Counted from the first letter of the stretch, positions 27,701-34,646 are shown. The stretch: 64,000 nt of DNA from Saccharibacillus sp. JS10 (GCF_024436065.1 NZ_JANFNS010000004.1:310001-374000), one strand, 5' to 3'. Notes: generated from the letters alone by a model not told the origin. Numbers and translations: made by a program.

Positions 27701-29885
27701 CACGCGCGGAACTACAGAAAGTGCAAAAACAGAAATTTCGTATGAGTCCGCAACAAGCACTGTAACGGCTCCGGTCGCTGCCGATATTACCGTCAACAAC
27801 AATACCGGCAACAACGATACGGTAGAAGTTGCCAATGTCCAAAATGGCGATATCGTTACGGTCTACAATGCAGACGGTACAGCGATTCTTGCGAGAGTGA
27901 CAGCGGCAGAGAATGGAACGCTTGAACTTCCATTGACGCTGAGCAGCGCAGGAGGCAATATCCGGGTTTCGATTAGTCGCGGCAACGTGGAAAGTGCGAA
28001 GACTTCGAAGAGTTATGATGCAGAAGTCAGCCAAGTTCCGCAACCGCAAGCAAGCAACATTACAGCGACTAACAACACAGGCAATGGCGATACGGTAAAA
28101 GTCGATAATGTCCAAGTCGGCGATGTCATCACGGTATACGCAGCAAACGGAACTACCGTACTGGGCGTTGCGACAGCAACGACAACCTCGGTGACATTGA
28201 ACGTGGTACTGGATGCGGCAGGAGGTTCTGTACAAGTCGCGATCACTCGCGGCAATGTCCAAAGTGCAAAAACGCCGCAGACGTATCCAGCCGAGTCCAA
28301 TAATGTACCGGCTCCGTCAGTAGGAAATGTTGTGGTTACAAACAACTTGGGATCGCAAGACAGCGTGAGAATCAGCAACGTTCAAGTCGGCGATACCTAT
28401 ACGATCTACGCACGCAACGGTAGAACAATCTTGGCTAGAGCGACGGCAACAGAAGCTGGAACGCTTACGATTCCGTTGACGTTGCCGGAAGACGGCGGAG
28501 AAGTTGAAGTAACGGTGACAAGAGGGAACGTGGAAAGCGCGTCGACGCCAGCGCCTTATCAAGCAGCCCCGACCACAATCAATGCACCGTCTGCTGCCAA
28601 TATTACAGTCAGCAACAACACAGGTAATGCAGATACGGTAACGTTGAGAGAATTGCAAGCCGGAGACACCATTACGATCTACGCGGCAAACGGAACGACG
28701 ATTCTGAATCGAGTGACCGTTGGCTCTGATCCGGCGACATGGGTTATTCCGGTTACACTGAATCCAAACGGAGGAAGTGTACAAGTCTCGATCAACCGCG
28801 GCGGCGTAGAAAGCGCAACGCCGACGACCGTAACTTACGGTGCTGAACCAACAGCTGTACCTGCGCCAGCACCAACGAATGTCGCGGTGAATAACAACGG
28901 AGCAGCAGGTAGTAGCGTAGTGATCTCGAATGTCCAACCGGGCGATATTATTACGATCTATGCAGCGAACGGAACGACAGTGATCGGTCGTGGTCAAGTC
29001 GCACCTGGAGCAACCAGCATTACGATTCCGGTATCGCTTAACGAAGCCGGAGGAAATCTCCAAGTGACCTTGACGCGCGGCGCTACGCAAAGTGCGCCAA
29101 CACCGGTTGTTTATCCGGCACGTATCGAAGGCGAGCAACCAAATCCGGGCACTGGTGGCGGCGGAGGCGGTGGAGATGCCGGAGGCGGTACTCCAGCACC
29201 AACACCGACAAATCCAGTAACCCCAGAGACGAACCCAGTCACTCCGGAAAGTGAAGGCGACGGCGAAGATATCGATGTACCGGGACGGATTGTGACATTG
29301 ACGATGCGCGAACCGCGTACGTTCAGCGATATTTCCGGATACTGGGCGCAAAGTGCGATCGAACGTTTGGCGGCACTTGGCGTAATCGATGGTCATCCGA
29401 ACGGAACATTCAAACCGCGCGAAACGTTGTCGAGAGCACAATTTACGAAAATGATCGCGACGTTGTTGGATATTCGTTCGCAGAACACCCCAATCTTTAC
29501 CGATACACCTGTGAATCGTTGGTACACCACTTCGATTCAAGGCGCTTATGAGCAAGGAATCGTCGATGGATATACCGGAGGCAACTTCGATCCAGACGAG
29601 CCGATTACACGTGAAGAAATGGCGAAAGTCTTGAATAATGCAATGCTGTGGTTGAACCCTGACGTATTCCCGAATACGCCAAATTACACAGCGGCGCAAA
29701 GCTTCCGCGATTACAACCGTGTAGGCAACTGGGCGAAAGAACCGGTCAGCCGGATGCTGGAAGAAGGCATCATGATCGGGAAAACGAACGGTATCCTTGA
29801 TCCGAAAGGCAATGCAACACGTGCCGAAGCGGCAACCGTATTGGTTCGCCTGCTTGAGCGCATGAGCGATAACTTTACGTCTTAA
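18717..29885 (+). CDS. Giant repeat-rich SLH-anchored surface protein (3722 aa)
   Basis: A Sec signal peptide (residues ~1-38, ending ASAA) is followed by a unique domain (~39-170). About 36 tandem units of ~92 residues then run from ~172 to ~3476, each with the pattern NTGNxDTV, then LQxGDxVxVY, ADGTxxLG, a small beta segment, GGxVxVSITR, ES and YxAE. A Gly/Pro-rich linker (~3480-3530) leads to three SLH domains (FSDISGYW, FTDTPVNRW, FRDYNRVGNW) that bind pyruvylated wall polysaccharide. I saw no cysteine and no catalytic motif. It is likely a long fibre or S-layer-associated adhesin built from Ig-like beta-sandwiches. Translation probably starts at GTG 18717, 6 bases after AAAGGAAG; ATG 18723 is possible. 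Units 19-26 and 29-36 resemble their neighbours more than the first 18 do, suggesting later internal expansion. Its ligand is unknown. Confidence 0.9.
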   Translation: MKMEKRAQQRTWKSWFSGLMAIVLLVAMFPLAPDRASAAGTLTVTSSNPNAVAGDTVDINVTYTNSAVLTLNLGALDYILPAGIRATTNDQINGVNLTASQILDNGQRVRLSGLSLSLLQSNMVLSLRQKTLPTSGTYNFESRIYGLTLGVINTTPSETTTGSVLVSALTLPLSSITATNNSGNADVIAVSNIKANDIVKIYNTDGSLRTQLTANADGTLNVPVTLTPTGGSVGVSLTRGGIESARVQVSYLAEIVPPIALTSIYISNQSGNADSVTVNNLTAGDRVRLYTDAIGGTELVTSTAVPSGQTSIVIPTTLTPAGGTLYVARVQNGLESARTPVVYLPEVVAALTSNLITITNASGDADIVRVTGLTPGDVVRVYASTDGITPLQTLQPAGANGIAQGTVALTPGGGTVYLSVLRNGIESVRLPVVYVAEVVRSLLASDVTIQNNGNDTDFISVNGLREGDRIIVDIGTGTPITSDPADGSGSVNIPATLLPSGGSVTLSILRNTIEGPKLTLLYDPERVDAPAASSVNAVNNSGNSDTVTVNPVVSGDEVIVYDSPTGSTVLGRTTATSTTATVSLRLKPEGGTAYVAIQRRGNISSRTAVTYNAETVAAPALADITVVNGTRNTDSVTVRNLQANDQINVYAANGTTLLGTAPATLSGGAYSATLAGQTLTPTGGNVQVSITRNTIESPKTLVSYNAEVVNPPALATITVVNNVSPLADTIAVNMLQSGDIIRVYQGSSQTPTEFTVGANSTTVSGQLTLDPTGGTLRVSVVRNGVESTTTSVAYVAENPDFNGSVSVINAEGTTNDLVNFSNLASGTTVQVFGNATGTGTPVSGTVGINGTLSLAASTLTLNPAGGQISFRFTPPNSAISNLIVVDYLPEPVSPPSMDSIVPVNNTGNANDRVTISQLRAGDVVNVYVLDENGTSPQQPVTQSATTTDGSNYSAVVNTPLIPAGGAVEVSITRNTITSDRTRVNYSSEVVDPPAIADIIVTNDPDTNADSVQVNNLLNNDEITVISYTANGTEIDRGNENSGTGNSATVNLDLVPAGGYVTVAITRNTITSAATRVNHNAETVPPPAPTDITVTNGAGTAQDTVAVSGLRTGDYVEITTYDRDNTLINTYRVAAQGTTPATATANVDLAPAGGYVTAAIVRYSNAGAGGVTSAATSVSYNAEVIPPPAVGTITVTNNTGNSDTVSVNGLQSGDEIRIYNADGSERLATAPATVNAVNGIATATVQLIPGGGTVRVTIVRNTLESASTQATYGSEVVAAPLASNITVVNGTGSADSVTVSGLQVQDLVTVTNGTATWTGTVTSGNSVQIPVELTPEGGVVQVKITRNTIDSPATAVPYSAEVVPAPSASNITVSNVANNGTLVDTVTVVGVTAGDTVRVYDPNYNVIGTAQATGASVTINIPDNLVPTGGSLYVAVERNGILSSYVPVTYAAETVEPIDIAQVSATNAIGNNDTLTVGGLNSGDTLRVYRANGSVLTFTPSQTDPSVFTTTFNPNGETLTLVRVRNGIESTGVTFNVGAQNVPTVDANSVTVVNNTGAQDTVTIAVAAADYEAGDAYIVYDEGLNQIGRSTTYSNGNFVIPVTLVPGGGTVSVALERGTVVGQPTPVPYAAETPQPNTGPAASDITVTNGETDEDPVVVDNVIAGDVVIVYATDGTQLGTATATADGSITVLVNLDNATGGTIEVAIVRDGNESTRTPQTYAAYDPDQPPVPEAAQVTVVRSADPDEEDVVTVSGLVEDDEVQFFDDENTNIGEATANDSGVAVLRTLRLKSYASTLKLNVTRAGVPSGPLAVSYAAETSTVTAPTAANITVNNAAGTSNDTVTVTGVTVGDRVRVYASNGTTLLGEIRATGTTAIVPVQLGAPAGSVRVSIVRGTSESPSTLKSYLAEPVATPAPAAADITVVNARGTTNDSVTVTGVTSGDIVRVYAADGTTELGERTATGSSVVIPVALGASAGTVNVSVERGGFESPLTQVSYGAEVSPTPNAPAASSITVTNDAGTANDQVTVENVQSGDIVRIYEAGVTNPIGQATATATSITIPVVLKSEGGSVTVTIERAGAVSPRSAAVTYPGDPVPPAPAASNITVTNATGNTADRVVIVEDVQAGDLVRVYNANGTTELGQMVSSGTTVEIPVELNASGGSVRVTIERGGVQSVLSAPVSYGPEPAPAAPATDAVSVFNRTGTANDEVRVATGGNVQVGDIIRVYAANGTTLLGQRTAVATSTSIPVALNAAGGAVQVRIERNDLQSNLTGPINYGAEPAAPSAPSAPLATDIAVFNRTGNNNDQVEVENVEVGDIVRVYGADGTTLLGQHTATTTTTLVDVILDPAGGSVRVRIERGGLQSALSAPVTYTAEPAGATAPTAPATADITVNNETGTNNDSVVVDNVVAGDIVRVYAADGTTLLGQYTATSTTATVAVILNAAGGTLQVRIERDGLQSPLSNPVTYAAEPAAPTAPEAPVTGEVDVDNQPGTANDTVTVRDVEVGDLVRVYSADGTRVLGQGVVSASPIVIAVELETGGGTVAVSISRGELESGKLQVPYNAESIPSLDGADFATTVYSDGTGTVVVTDASILAGDVVVLNIGGVEARGTAQFDGSVTVTVASGLDATGGSFTAVRERDGIPSNASSPIPYDAAATGSAPTPSVADITYDRVQGEVTVANLQEGDIVTVTVGGQSQTGTVGTGDTSVTVNGFNFADQGGRIEVSVQRDTDTGSPVTVLYDAVAPQQPANSDITINNNVGSADAVIIIDNVQQGDHFIVYAADGVTILGQATATSSSPVTIPVALDPAGGSVQVSVTRYGLESDKVSKNYDGETPNVPQPALADITVTNNTGNADTVEVDNLQANDTVTVYNADGSAILGKETATSAGSLTIPVTLNNGSGNVQVSITRGGTESAKTTQSYTAEPGAVAAPAESDIEVTNNAGNNDTVQVDGLQPGDVVTIYSADGQAILGKETATGSNLTINLTLLDGGGDIQVSITRGTTESAKTEISYESATSTVTAPVAADITVNNNTGNNDTVEVANVQNGDIVTVYNADGTAILARVTAAENGTLELPLTLSSAGGNIRVSISRGNVESAKTSKSYDAEVSQVPQPQASNITATNNTGNGDTVKVDNVQVGDVITVYAANGTTVLGVATATTTSVTLNVVLDAAGGSVQVAITRGNVQSAKTPQTYPAESNNVPAPSVGNVVVTNNLGSQDSVRISNVQVGDTYTIYARNGRTILARATATEAGTLTIPLTLPEDGGEVEVTVTRGNVESASTPAPYQAAPTTINAPSAANITVSNNTGNADTVTLRELQAGDTITIYAANGTTILNRVTVGSDPATWVIPVTLNPNGGSVQVSINRGGVESATPTTVTYGAEPTAVPAPAPTNVAVNNNGAAGSSVVISNVQPGDIITIYAANGTTVIGRGQVAPGATSITIPVSLNEAGGNLQVTLTRGATQSAPTPVVYPARIEGEQPNPGTGGGGGGGDAGGGTPAPTPTNPVTPETNPVTPESEGDGEDIDVPGRIVTLTMREPRTFSDISGYWAQSAIERLAALGVIDGHPNGTFKPRETLSRAQFTKMIATLLDIRSQNTPIFTDTPVNRWYTTSIQGAYEQGIVDGYTGGNFDPDEPITREEMAKVLNNAMLWLNPDVFPNTPNYTAAQSFRDYNRVGNWAKEPVSRMLEEGIMIGKTNGILDPKGNATRAEAATVLVRLLERMSDNFTS
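19231..29145 (+). repeat. About 36 tandem ~276-bp coding repeats
   Basis: These encode the ~92-residue units of the giant surface protein. I counted 36 by eye from the GD, GG and YxAE landmarks. Unit length varies from about 85 to 101 residues through linker insertions. Units 18, 27 and 28 are the most diverged. Most copies differ at many third codon positions, so the array is old enough to have drifted and should not collapse completely in assembly. Confidence 0.85.
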
Positions 29886-29901
29886 AAAGTAACCCATAAC
29901 A

Positions 29902-29940
29902 AAACCCCCGTTCTCCGTAATCGGAGAGCGGGGGTTTGTT
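29902..29940. terminator. Bidirectional terminator between the giant gene and cidB
   Basis: A 16-bp near-perfect stem (AAACCCCCG...CTCCG with its complement) and TAAT loop sits between two convergent genes, with A residues on one side and T residues on the other, so it can end both transcripts. Confidence 0.9.
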
Positions 29941-29946
29941 TGGGTA

Positions 29947-30630
29947 TTAACCCAAAAATCCCAGCAGCATAGGTGCGGCTACTAGCGTGAACAACGCAGC
30001 CAAAATCATCGAAATGCTAGAGATTGTTCCGGTAAGCGGGTTTAATTCGAAAGCTTTGGATGTGCCGGTTCCGTGCGCACTCGTTCCCAGCAATACACCG
30101 CGAGCAATGTCTCCTTCGATTCGAAGCCATTTGAACATCGAAGGTCCGATCATCGCGCCGAGTAATCCGGTCATAATGACGAAGACCGCCGTGATCGTCG
30201 GCACTCCGCCAACCATTTGCGATACATTCATCGCGATCGGCGTCGTAACCGAGCGTGGTGCTAGGCTGCTCGCCAATTCAACATTCAAGTGCATGAGACG
30301 CGCTAGCAATACCGAAGATAAGATCGCCATCAACGATCCGAACAATACGCTGGTCACGATTTCGCCAACGTGTTTTTTGAGAGTTTGAAGATTTTTATAT
30401 AACGGAATTGCAAAAGCGACGGTAGCCGGTTGAAGTAACTTGGATAGCCAAGCCCCGCCTGTATTGTAACTATCGTAAGAGGAGTGAGTAACAAGTAGCA
30501 GAACGACCAGTATGACCGGCGTGATTAGAAGAGGAGAAAGATACACGTATGGAAAGCGGCGATAGATCCATTTGGCTACATAATAAATGACTAAAGTAGC
30601 GGTTAAATACGTGACGATTTCGGAGATCAT
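29947..30630 (-). CDS. cidB: CidB/LrgB family membrane protein
   Basis: A 227-residue polytopic protein of the LrgB/CidB family, recognised by LAPRSVTTPIAMNVSQMVGG and GTSAHGTGTSKAFELN, both strongly conserved. It works with the small holin-like partner encoded upstream. The pair is linked to control of murein hydrolase activity, programmed lysis and, in some bacteria, pyruvate or other small-acid transport. Its start overlaps the partner's stop by 4 bases. cid and lrg cannot be separated on sequence alone; I use cid because of the divergent LysR regulator. Confidence 0.87.
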   Translation of the reverse strand: MISEIVTYLTATLVIYYVAKWIYRRFPYVYLSPLLITPVILVVLLLVTHSSYDSYNTGGAWLSKLLQPATVAFAIPLYKNLQTLKKHVGEIVTSVLFGSLMAILSSVLLARLMHLNVELASSLAPRSVTTPIAMNVSQMVGGVPTITAVFVIMTGLLGAMIGPSMFKWLRIEGDIARGVLLGTSAHGTGTSKAFELNPLTGTISSISMILAALFTLVAAPMLLGFLG

Positions 30631-30998
30631 ACGTTAGCACCCTCCTTTCTTTTCGATAATACTCTCGCGAGAAGGCCGGAGCTTGCCATGACAATAAGCG
30701 TGCTTGAAATCACGACAGTCAGAATACGAATTCCGTCTTGCTCAAATAAAGGAATGTAATTCATTACGCCAACGGCGGCGGGGATAAAAAATAACAACAA
30801 TTCGGCAAGCAGCCAATTGGCTCCCAATTCGATCCATTCCAGTTTGACGATGCGAAAATGTAAAAGACCAAATAATATAAAAATCCCAAGAATGCTACCC
30901 GGAATCGGAAGATGCATCCAGAGGGCAAGCTTATTCGTAAGCCAAGAAAATCCCATCAATAAAGCAACTTGAGCTACAGTCAGCCATAACTTTTTCAT
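30627..30998 (-). CDS. cidA: CidA/LrgA family holin-like protein
   Basis: A 123-residue protein with four membrane helices and the family motif WMHLPIPGSILGIFILFGLL. It is predicted to oligomerise in the membrane and act with CidB in lysis control or solute export. I chose the ATG at 30998 because AAAGGA lies 8 bases upstream; an in-frame start 21 codons earlier has no ribosome site. It is the first gene of the two-gene operon and is divergent from the LysR gene at 31148. Confidence 0.87.
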   Translation of the reverse strand: MKKLWLTVAQVALLMGFSWLTNKLALWMHLPIPGSILGIFILFGLLHFRIVKLEWIELGANWLLAELLLFFIPAAVGVMNYIPLFEQDGIRILTVVISSTLIVMASSGLLARVLSKRKEGANV

Positions 30999-31074
30999 CC
31001 GAATAGTCCTTTCTGATATAATTATTGTTTGTATTGAAAATTTTACAGCCTTTTCTTTCATGAGTAAAATGAAT

Positions 31075-31089
31075 ATAAACTATACTTAT
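31075..31089. promoter_or_regulatory. Candidate LysR box between cidA and its regulator
   Basis: ATAAACTATACTTAT has the T-N11-A form with dyad ends (ATAA/TTAT) expected of a LysR-type recognition site. It lies 59 bp before the regulator start codon and 77 bp before cidA. Confidence 0.45.
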
Positions 31090-31147
31090 CATTTCTTTTA
31101 GTTATGGATAAAAACAAAATTAAAATCCGGAAAGGAATTATGCCCTT

Positions 31148-32062
31148 ATGGATATTCGACATTTGGAGTATTTTCTTCAAACGGCACGTCTTCAAAGTTT
31201 TACTCGCGCCGCCGAATCGTTATACCTGAGCCAGCCTGCAATTAGCAAAGCGATTCGGCAATTGGAAGAAGAACTCGGTGCTACTTTATTTGATCGGATT
31301 GGCAAAAAAATCGAATTAACAGACGCAGGCAAAGTCGTGATGGAACAAGCACAAGCGATTACTCAATCGTTCTCTAGCCTTTCAGCGAAACTTGGAGACT
31401 TGGCAGAACTCAAAAGCGGTCATATCAAAATCGGGCTTCCGCCTATGGTCGGTTCCAGCTTTTTCCCTAAAGTCATCGGAGCTTTTCATGACCGTTACCC
31501 GGATGTGACCTTGCAGGTGTTTGAAGACGGAGCGAAAAAAGTAGAATCCGATGTCGCAAGCGGTCTGCTGGATATCGGAGTCGTGGTGTTGCCTTTATCG
31601 TTCGATGTATTCGATTCTTTTCAGTTTGCGGAAGAACGTCTGAACTTAATCGTACCTTCGTCACATCCTTTAGCCGGAGCGAAAAGTGAGAAGTTGGAAC
31701 AATTGGCGCAAGAAAACTTCGTTTTTTTCCGGGAAGACTTCACACTGCACGACCGGATTATCAACGAATGTTTACAGGTCGGATTTCAGCCGAAAATCGT
31801 GTACGAAAGCTCGCAATGGGATCTGATCAGCGAGATGGTCGCGGCAGGGCTTGGCGTCGCGTTGTTGCCGGAGACGATCTGCCGTCAGGCATCGGGAAAA
31901 GCGGTAAGCGTCGTCCCGTTGGAAGAACCGGCGATCTGGTGGAAACTCGGAGTCATTTGGCATAAAGACCGGTATCAATCTTTTGCGGCGCGCGAATGGA
32001 TCTCGTTTACGAGGGATTGGTTGGGCGGGACGCCGACAAGAGAAGGAAGCAACAACGAGTAA
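31148..32062 (+). CDS. cidR: LysR family transcriptional regulator, CidR-like
   Basis: A 304-residue LysR-type regulator. The N-terminal winged HTH is MDIRHLEYFLQTARLQSFTR, AAESLYLSQPAISKAIRQLE, followed by a linker helix and a periplasmic-binding-fold effector domain (~90-295). Its position, divergent from cidAB, is the classical CidR arrangement. In staphylococci and bacilli CidR activates cidAB in response to overflow metabolites such as acetate or pyruvate. The link here is by context and family only. Confidence 0.8.
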   Translation: MDIRHLEYFLQTARLQSFTRAAESLYLSQPAISKAIRQLEEELGATLFDRIGKKIELTDAGKVVMEQAQAITQSFSSLSAKLGDLAELKSGHIKIGLPPMVGSSFFPKVIGAFHDRYPDVTLQVFEDGAKKVESDVASGLLDIGVVVLPLSFDVFDSFQFAEERLNLIVPSSHPLAGAKSEKLEQLAQENFVFFREDFTLHDRIINECLQVGFQPKIVYESSQWDLISEMVAAGLGVALLPETICRQASGKAVSVVPLEEPAIWWKLGVIWHKDRYQSFAAREWISFTRDWLGGTPTREGSNNE

Positions 32063-32135
32063 CGATTTTTTGTATCTGCTTGATTTTTCCGATTCTTTAT
32101 TCTTTCTTTAGATTCGTTTTCTACACTGGGGTTAT

Positions 32136-32152
32136 CGGAAGTTCGACTTCCG
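32136..32152. repeat. Inverted repeat upstream of the ABC/two-component operon
   Basis: CGGAAGT and ACTTCCG form a perfect dyad around TCG, 40 bp before the ATPase gene. There is no T run after it, so it is not a terminator. It could be a regulator site or a leader hairpin. Confidence 0.5.
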
Positions 32153-32192
32153 GAAAATCGGTCGCAGGAGCGGCGAAGGAGAAGAATCGCAT

Positions 32193-32966
32193 ATGGAAAA
32201 GATCAAGCAAGAAAGCCGAATCGAGATTCCGCAGGTCACATATCCGCTAGTGGAAATAGGCAATGTTACGAAAAAAGTACGGAAGCGCACCTTGTTAAAA
32301 GACGTGTCGTTCACGGTCGAGCGAGGTGAAATCTGCGGGCTACTGGGTCCTAACGGAGCAGGGAAAACCACTTTGATCCGTGCTATGACCGGATTGATTC
32401 GTCCCGATTCGGGAGATCTGTTGATTAGCGGAAGAAGTGTAAAGCGTGAGCGCGAGATCGCCGTGATGAATATGGGAGCTATCGTGGAATCGCCGATCTT
32501 TTTCCCTTACATGACAGGCCGAGAAAATTTAGATAACCTGGCGCTCCTGCATCCGAATCTGCCAAATCGTCAAGCACGCAAGCGCCGGATCGAAGAAGTG
32601 CTGGAAATCGTGCATATGGACAAGCGCGCGGACGAAAAGGTCAAAACGTATTCGCTCGGTATGAAGCAGAGGCTTGGCATCGCGCAGGCGCTGCTTGGCG
32701 ATCCAGAGCTGCTTATTCTAGACGAACCGGCAAATGGCCTTGATCCGATGGGCATCCGAGAGCTGCGCGAGCTGATTTTGAAGCTTAAGACTAAGTTCGG
32801 CAAAACCGTTCTTGTCTCCAGCCACCTGTTGGACGAGCTTCAGAAAATCTGCGACCGCATCGTTGTGATTCGTGAAGGCGAGCTGGTTTTTTCGGGCAGC
32901 CAAGAAGAAATGATCGGCACATCGGGCAGTTTGGAAGATGCTTTCGTGGAGATGATGACGCGATGA
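32193..32966 (+). CDS. ABC exporter ATPase, BcrA/LanF type
   Basis: A 257-residue ATP-binding subunit. Walker A is LLGPNGAGKTTLIR, the signature is YSLGMKQRLGIAQAL and Walker B is LLILDEPANGLDP. The position normally held by the Q-loop Gln carries Glu (GAIVESPIFFPYMTG). This E-loop is characteristic of bacitracin and lantibiotic resistance ATPases (BcrA, NukF, CprA). It pairs with two permeases immediately downstream, overlapping the first by 4 bases. A role in exporting or displacing a membrane-active peptide is likely but not proven. Confidence 0.85.
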   Translation: MEKIKQESRIEIPQVTYPLVEIGNVTKKVRKRTLLKDVSFTVERGEICGLLGPNGAGKTTLIRAMTGLIRPDSGDLLISGRSVKREREIAVMNMGAIVESPIFFPYMTGRENLDNLALLHPNLPNRQARKRRIEEVLEIVHMDKRADEKVKTYSLGMKQRLGIAQALLGDPELLILDEPANGLDPMGIRELRELILKLKTKFGKTVLVSSHLLDELQKICDRIVVIREGELVFSGSQEEMIGTSGSLEDAFVEMMTR

Positions 32967-33829
32967 GCGTACGGCTAACAGAAAAGGCGAAGACCGTCGG
33001 TTTTATGAGACTTTTCGAAGCGGAATGGAGACGTTTATGGAAAAGGCGATCCGTTCGTCTGATGGCATTCACTGCGCCGCTCGCGGCAATGTTATCGGCT
33101 GTATACTTGTTGTCGAACAATCAGCGGCTTGATCCGGGTTTGCCGGAATATGCGACAGCGGGAAACGTGCCGGTGCTAGCGCTTGCCGAAATGCTGATTA
33201 CCGTATTCAGCGGAATGATGCTTGTATTGGCTGGCTTGACGGTGACGGAAGAATACCGCGGCGGTCAGCTTCGGATGGTCATGTTACGCGCCGCGTCGCT
33301 AACTCGGATCATAGCGGCAAAATGGCTAGCGTGCCTGGCATTCGTTTTTATTCAGTTACTCCTATATTTGGGCTGCTGCGTTGTCATCGGCAAGATGGTA
33401 TTTCCGAACCCGGACACTTATCCGTTGTTCTACGACGCCGGCATAGTGTCTTACGCGCAAGGGCTACTTTACGATCTGGAATATTATGGATTGGCTACGC
33501 TGGCTTTGGCGGTATTGTTGACCGTGTTTTTTGGCATTGCGACTATAGGTCGTTCGTCCACGGCAGCCTTGGGGCTAGGAATCGGATTTTTGCTTCTATC
33601 TTACGCGTTTCCTACCATGCTTGCTTATTTTCGTCCGCTGTTGGACACGCAAGTTTATTTTCGGCTGCATTTTTCGTCGTTGCTGATGATCGAATGGGAA
33701 GGCTTGGCGGCGATGATCGCGAATCTACACGGGCTTGCGCTTTGGAACATAAGCGTGTTGGCAGGGTATGGCGTAGTGTTCGGCGGTATGACGGCGTTGA
33801 TATGGAAAAGGAGAGATTCTTTTGAATAA
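32963..33829 (+). CDS. ABC-2 type permease, first subunit
   Basis: A 288-residue permease with about six membrane segments. An N-terminal amphipathic LFEAEWRRLWKRRSVRLMAF is typical of LanE/CprB-type subunits, and GGQLRMVMLRAASLTRIIAAK is the usual segment after helix 2. It overlaps the ATPase gene by 4 bases and the next permease by 8, so all three are coupled. Sequence identity between such permeases is low, so the assignment relies on topology and context. Confidence 0.8.
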   Translation: MSVRLTEKAKTVGFMRLFEAEWRRLWKRRSVRLMAFTAPLAAMLSAVYLLSNNQRLDPGLPEYATAGNVPVLALAEMLITVFSGMMLVLAGLTVTEEYRGGQLRMVMLRAASLTRIIAAKWLACLAFVFIQLLLYLGCCVVIGKMVFPNPDTYPLFYDAGIVSYAQGLLYDLEYYGLATLALAVLLTVFFGIATIGRSSTAALGLGIGFLLLSYAFPTMLAYFRPLLDTQVYFRLHFSSLLMIEWEGLAAMIANLHGLALWNISVLAGYGVVFGGMTALIWKRRDSFE

Positions 33830-34619
33830 GAAAAAAGAAGTCAGTCTAGGCAAAATGGTACAAAGCGAAGCGCAGCGGATGTTCAAGCGCAAGCGAACCT
33901 GGGCCATTCTGATCGCGTATATGATATGTACGCTGCTGGAGTGTATGTTTTTGACAATGACAAATACGAGCTTTTACGATCCACAGCGCAGCGTAGCTTT
34001 GAATTCGCTTAATACGTCGCCATTTTTGCTTAGAGAGCTCGCGGTTTTGATAAATTTTATCGTGATTCCAATGCTGGCTGTGGACAGCTTCAACGGAGAA
34101 GTTGCTTCGGGAGCGCTGCGCCTGGCTTTGATCCGCCCGGTCTCGCGCGTCAAAATATTCGCGGTCAAGTGGCTAGTGCTCGGCTACATAATAGGAGGGC
34201 TGACGCTGTTCACCTGGGCGGCAGGTACGGTATTTGGACGTATCGCGATGCCTTCCGTCGAAGAAACGGCATTTATAGGTACCGGGCAGCTAGATAGCCT
34301 GGGCGCGCTTGCTTTTACGTTGGGCTTTTACGCTCTGGCTTTCGGTGTGTTTTTGACGTTGATCGGAATCGGCGGTGCCGTATCGTTGATCGCGCCAAAT
34401 CCCGTATTGGCATATATCGGTATGTTGGCGGCGATCGTCGGAGGGCTTTACGTGTCAGATCGATTTTCGTTTTTATTGACAGTATCTGATTCGATCTTCC
34501 ATTTTATCGGCAACATTCCGGGTGGCGACGCTTCGCTAGCTTTGGTGCTATGCCTACTGCTGGCTAGCTGCGCTATACTAGGAACATGGAGTTGGCGGGC
34601 AAGGGAGTGGACACAGTAA
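33822..34619 (+). CDS. ABC-2 type permease, second subunit
   Basis: A 265-residue permease with six predicted helices and the motif DSFNGEVASGALRLALIRPV, which matches that of lantibiotic-immunity and CprC-like permeases. It begins at TTG 33822, preceded by AAAAGGAGAG at a good distance, and overlaps the upstream stop codon by 8 bases. A 27-bp gap separates it from the response-regulator gene. The whole locus reads as one operon of five genes. Confidence 0.8.
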   Translation: MNKKKEVSLGKMVQSEAQRMFKRKRTWAILIAYMICTLLECMFLTMTNTSFYDPQRSVALNSLNTSPFLLRELAVLINFIVIPMLAVDSFNGEVASGALRLALIRPVSRVKIFAVKWLVLGYIIGGLTLFTWAAGTVFGRIAMPSVEETAFIGTGQLDSLGALAFTLGFYALAFGVFLTLIGIGGAVSLIAPNPVLAYIGMLAAIVGGLYVSDRFSFLLTVSDSIFHFIGNIPGGDASLALVLCLLLASCAILGTWSWRAREWTQ

Positions 34620-34646
34620 GCAAGCGGAAAAAAGGGAGGAATACAG

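Noticed and set aside
19231-29145. Regular DNA repeats that could be mistaken for a CRISPR or satellite array
   Set aside because: The period is ~276 bp, in frame, and codes for a conserved protein unit. There are no short identical repeats with unique spacers.
28317-29897. Long open frame of 526 codons on the minus strand of the giant gene's 3' end, and many shorter antisense frames within 19.5-29.9 kb
   Set aside because: They are antisense to a strongly supported coding array with regular repeats, are rich in Arg, Cys and Ser typical of shadow frames, and have no ribosome sites.
32193-34619. Lantibiotic biosynthesis locus
   Set aside because: Only immunity/resistance-type ABC genes are present. 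I saw no precursor peptide, LanB, LanC or LanM gene nearby.
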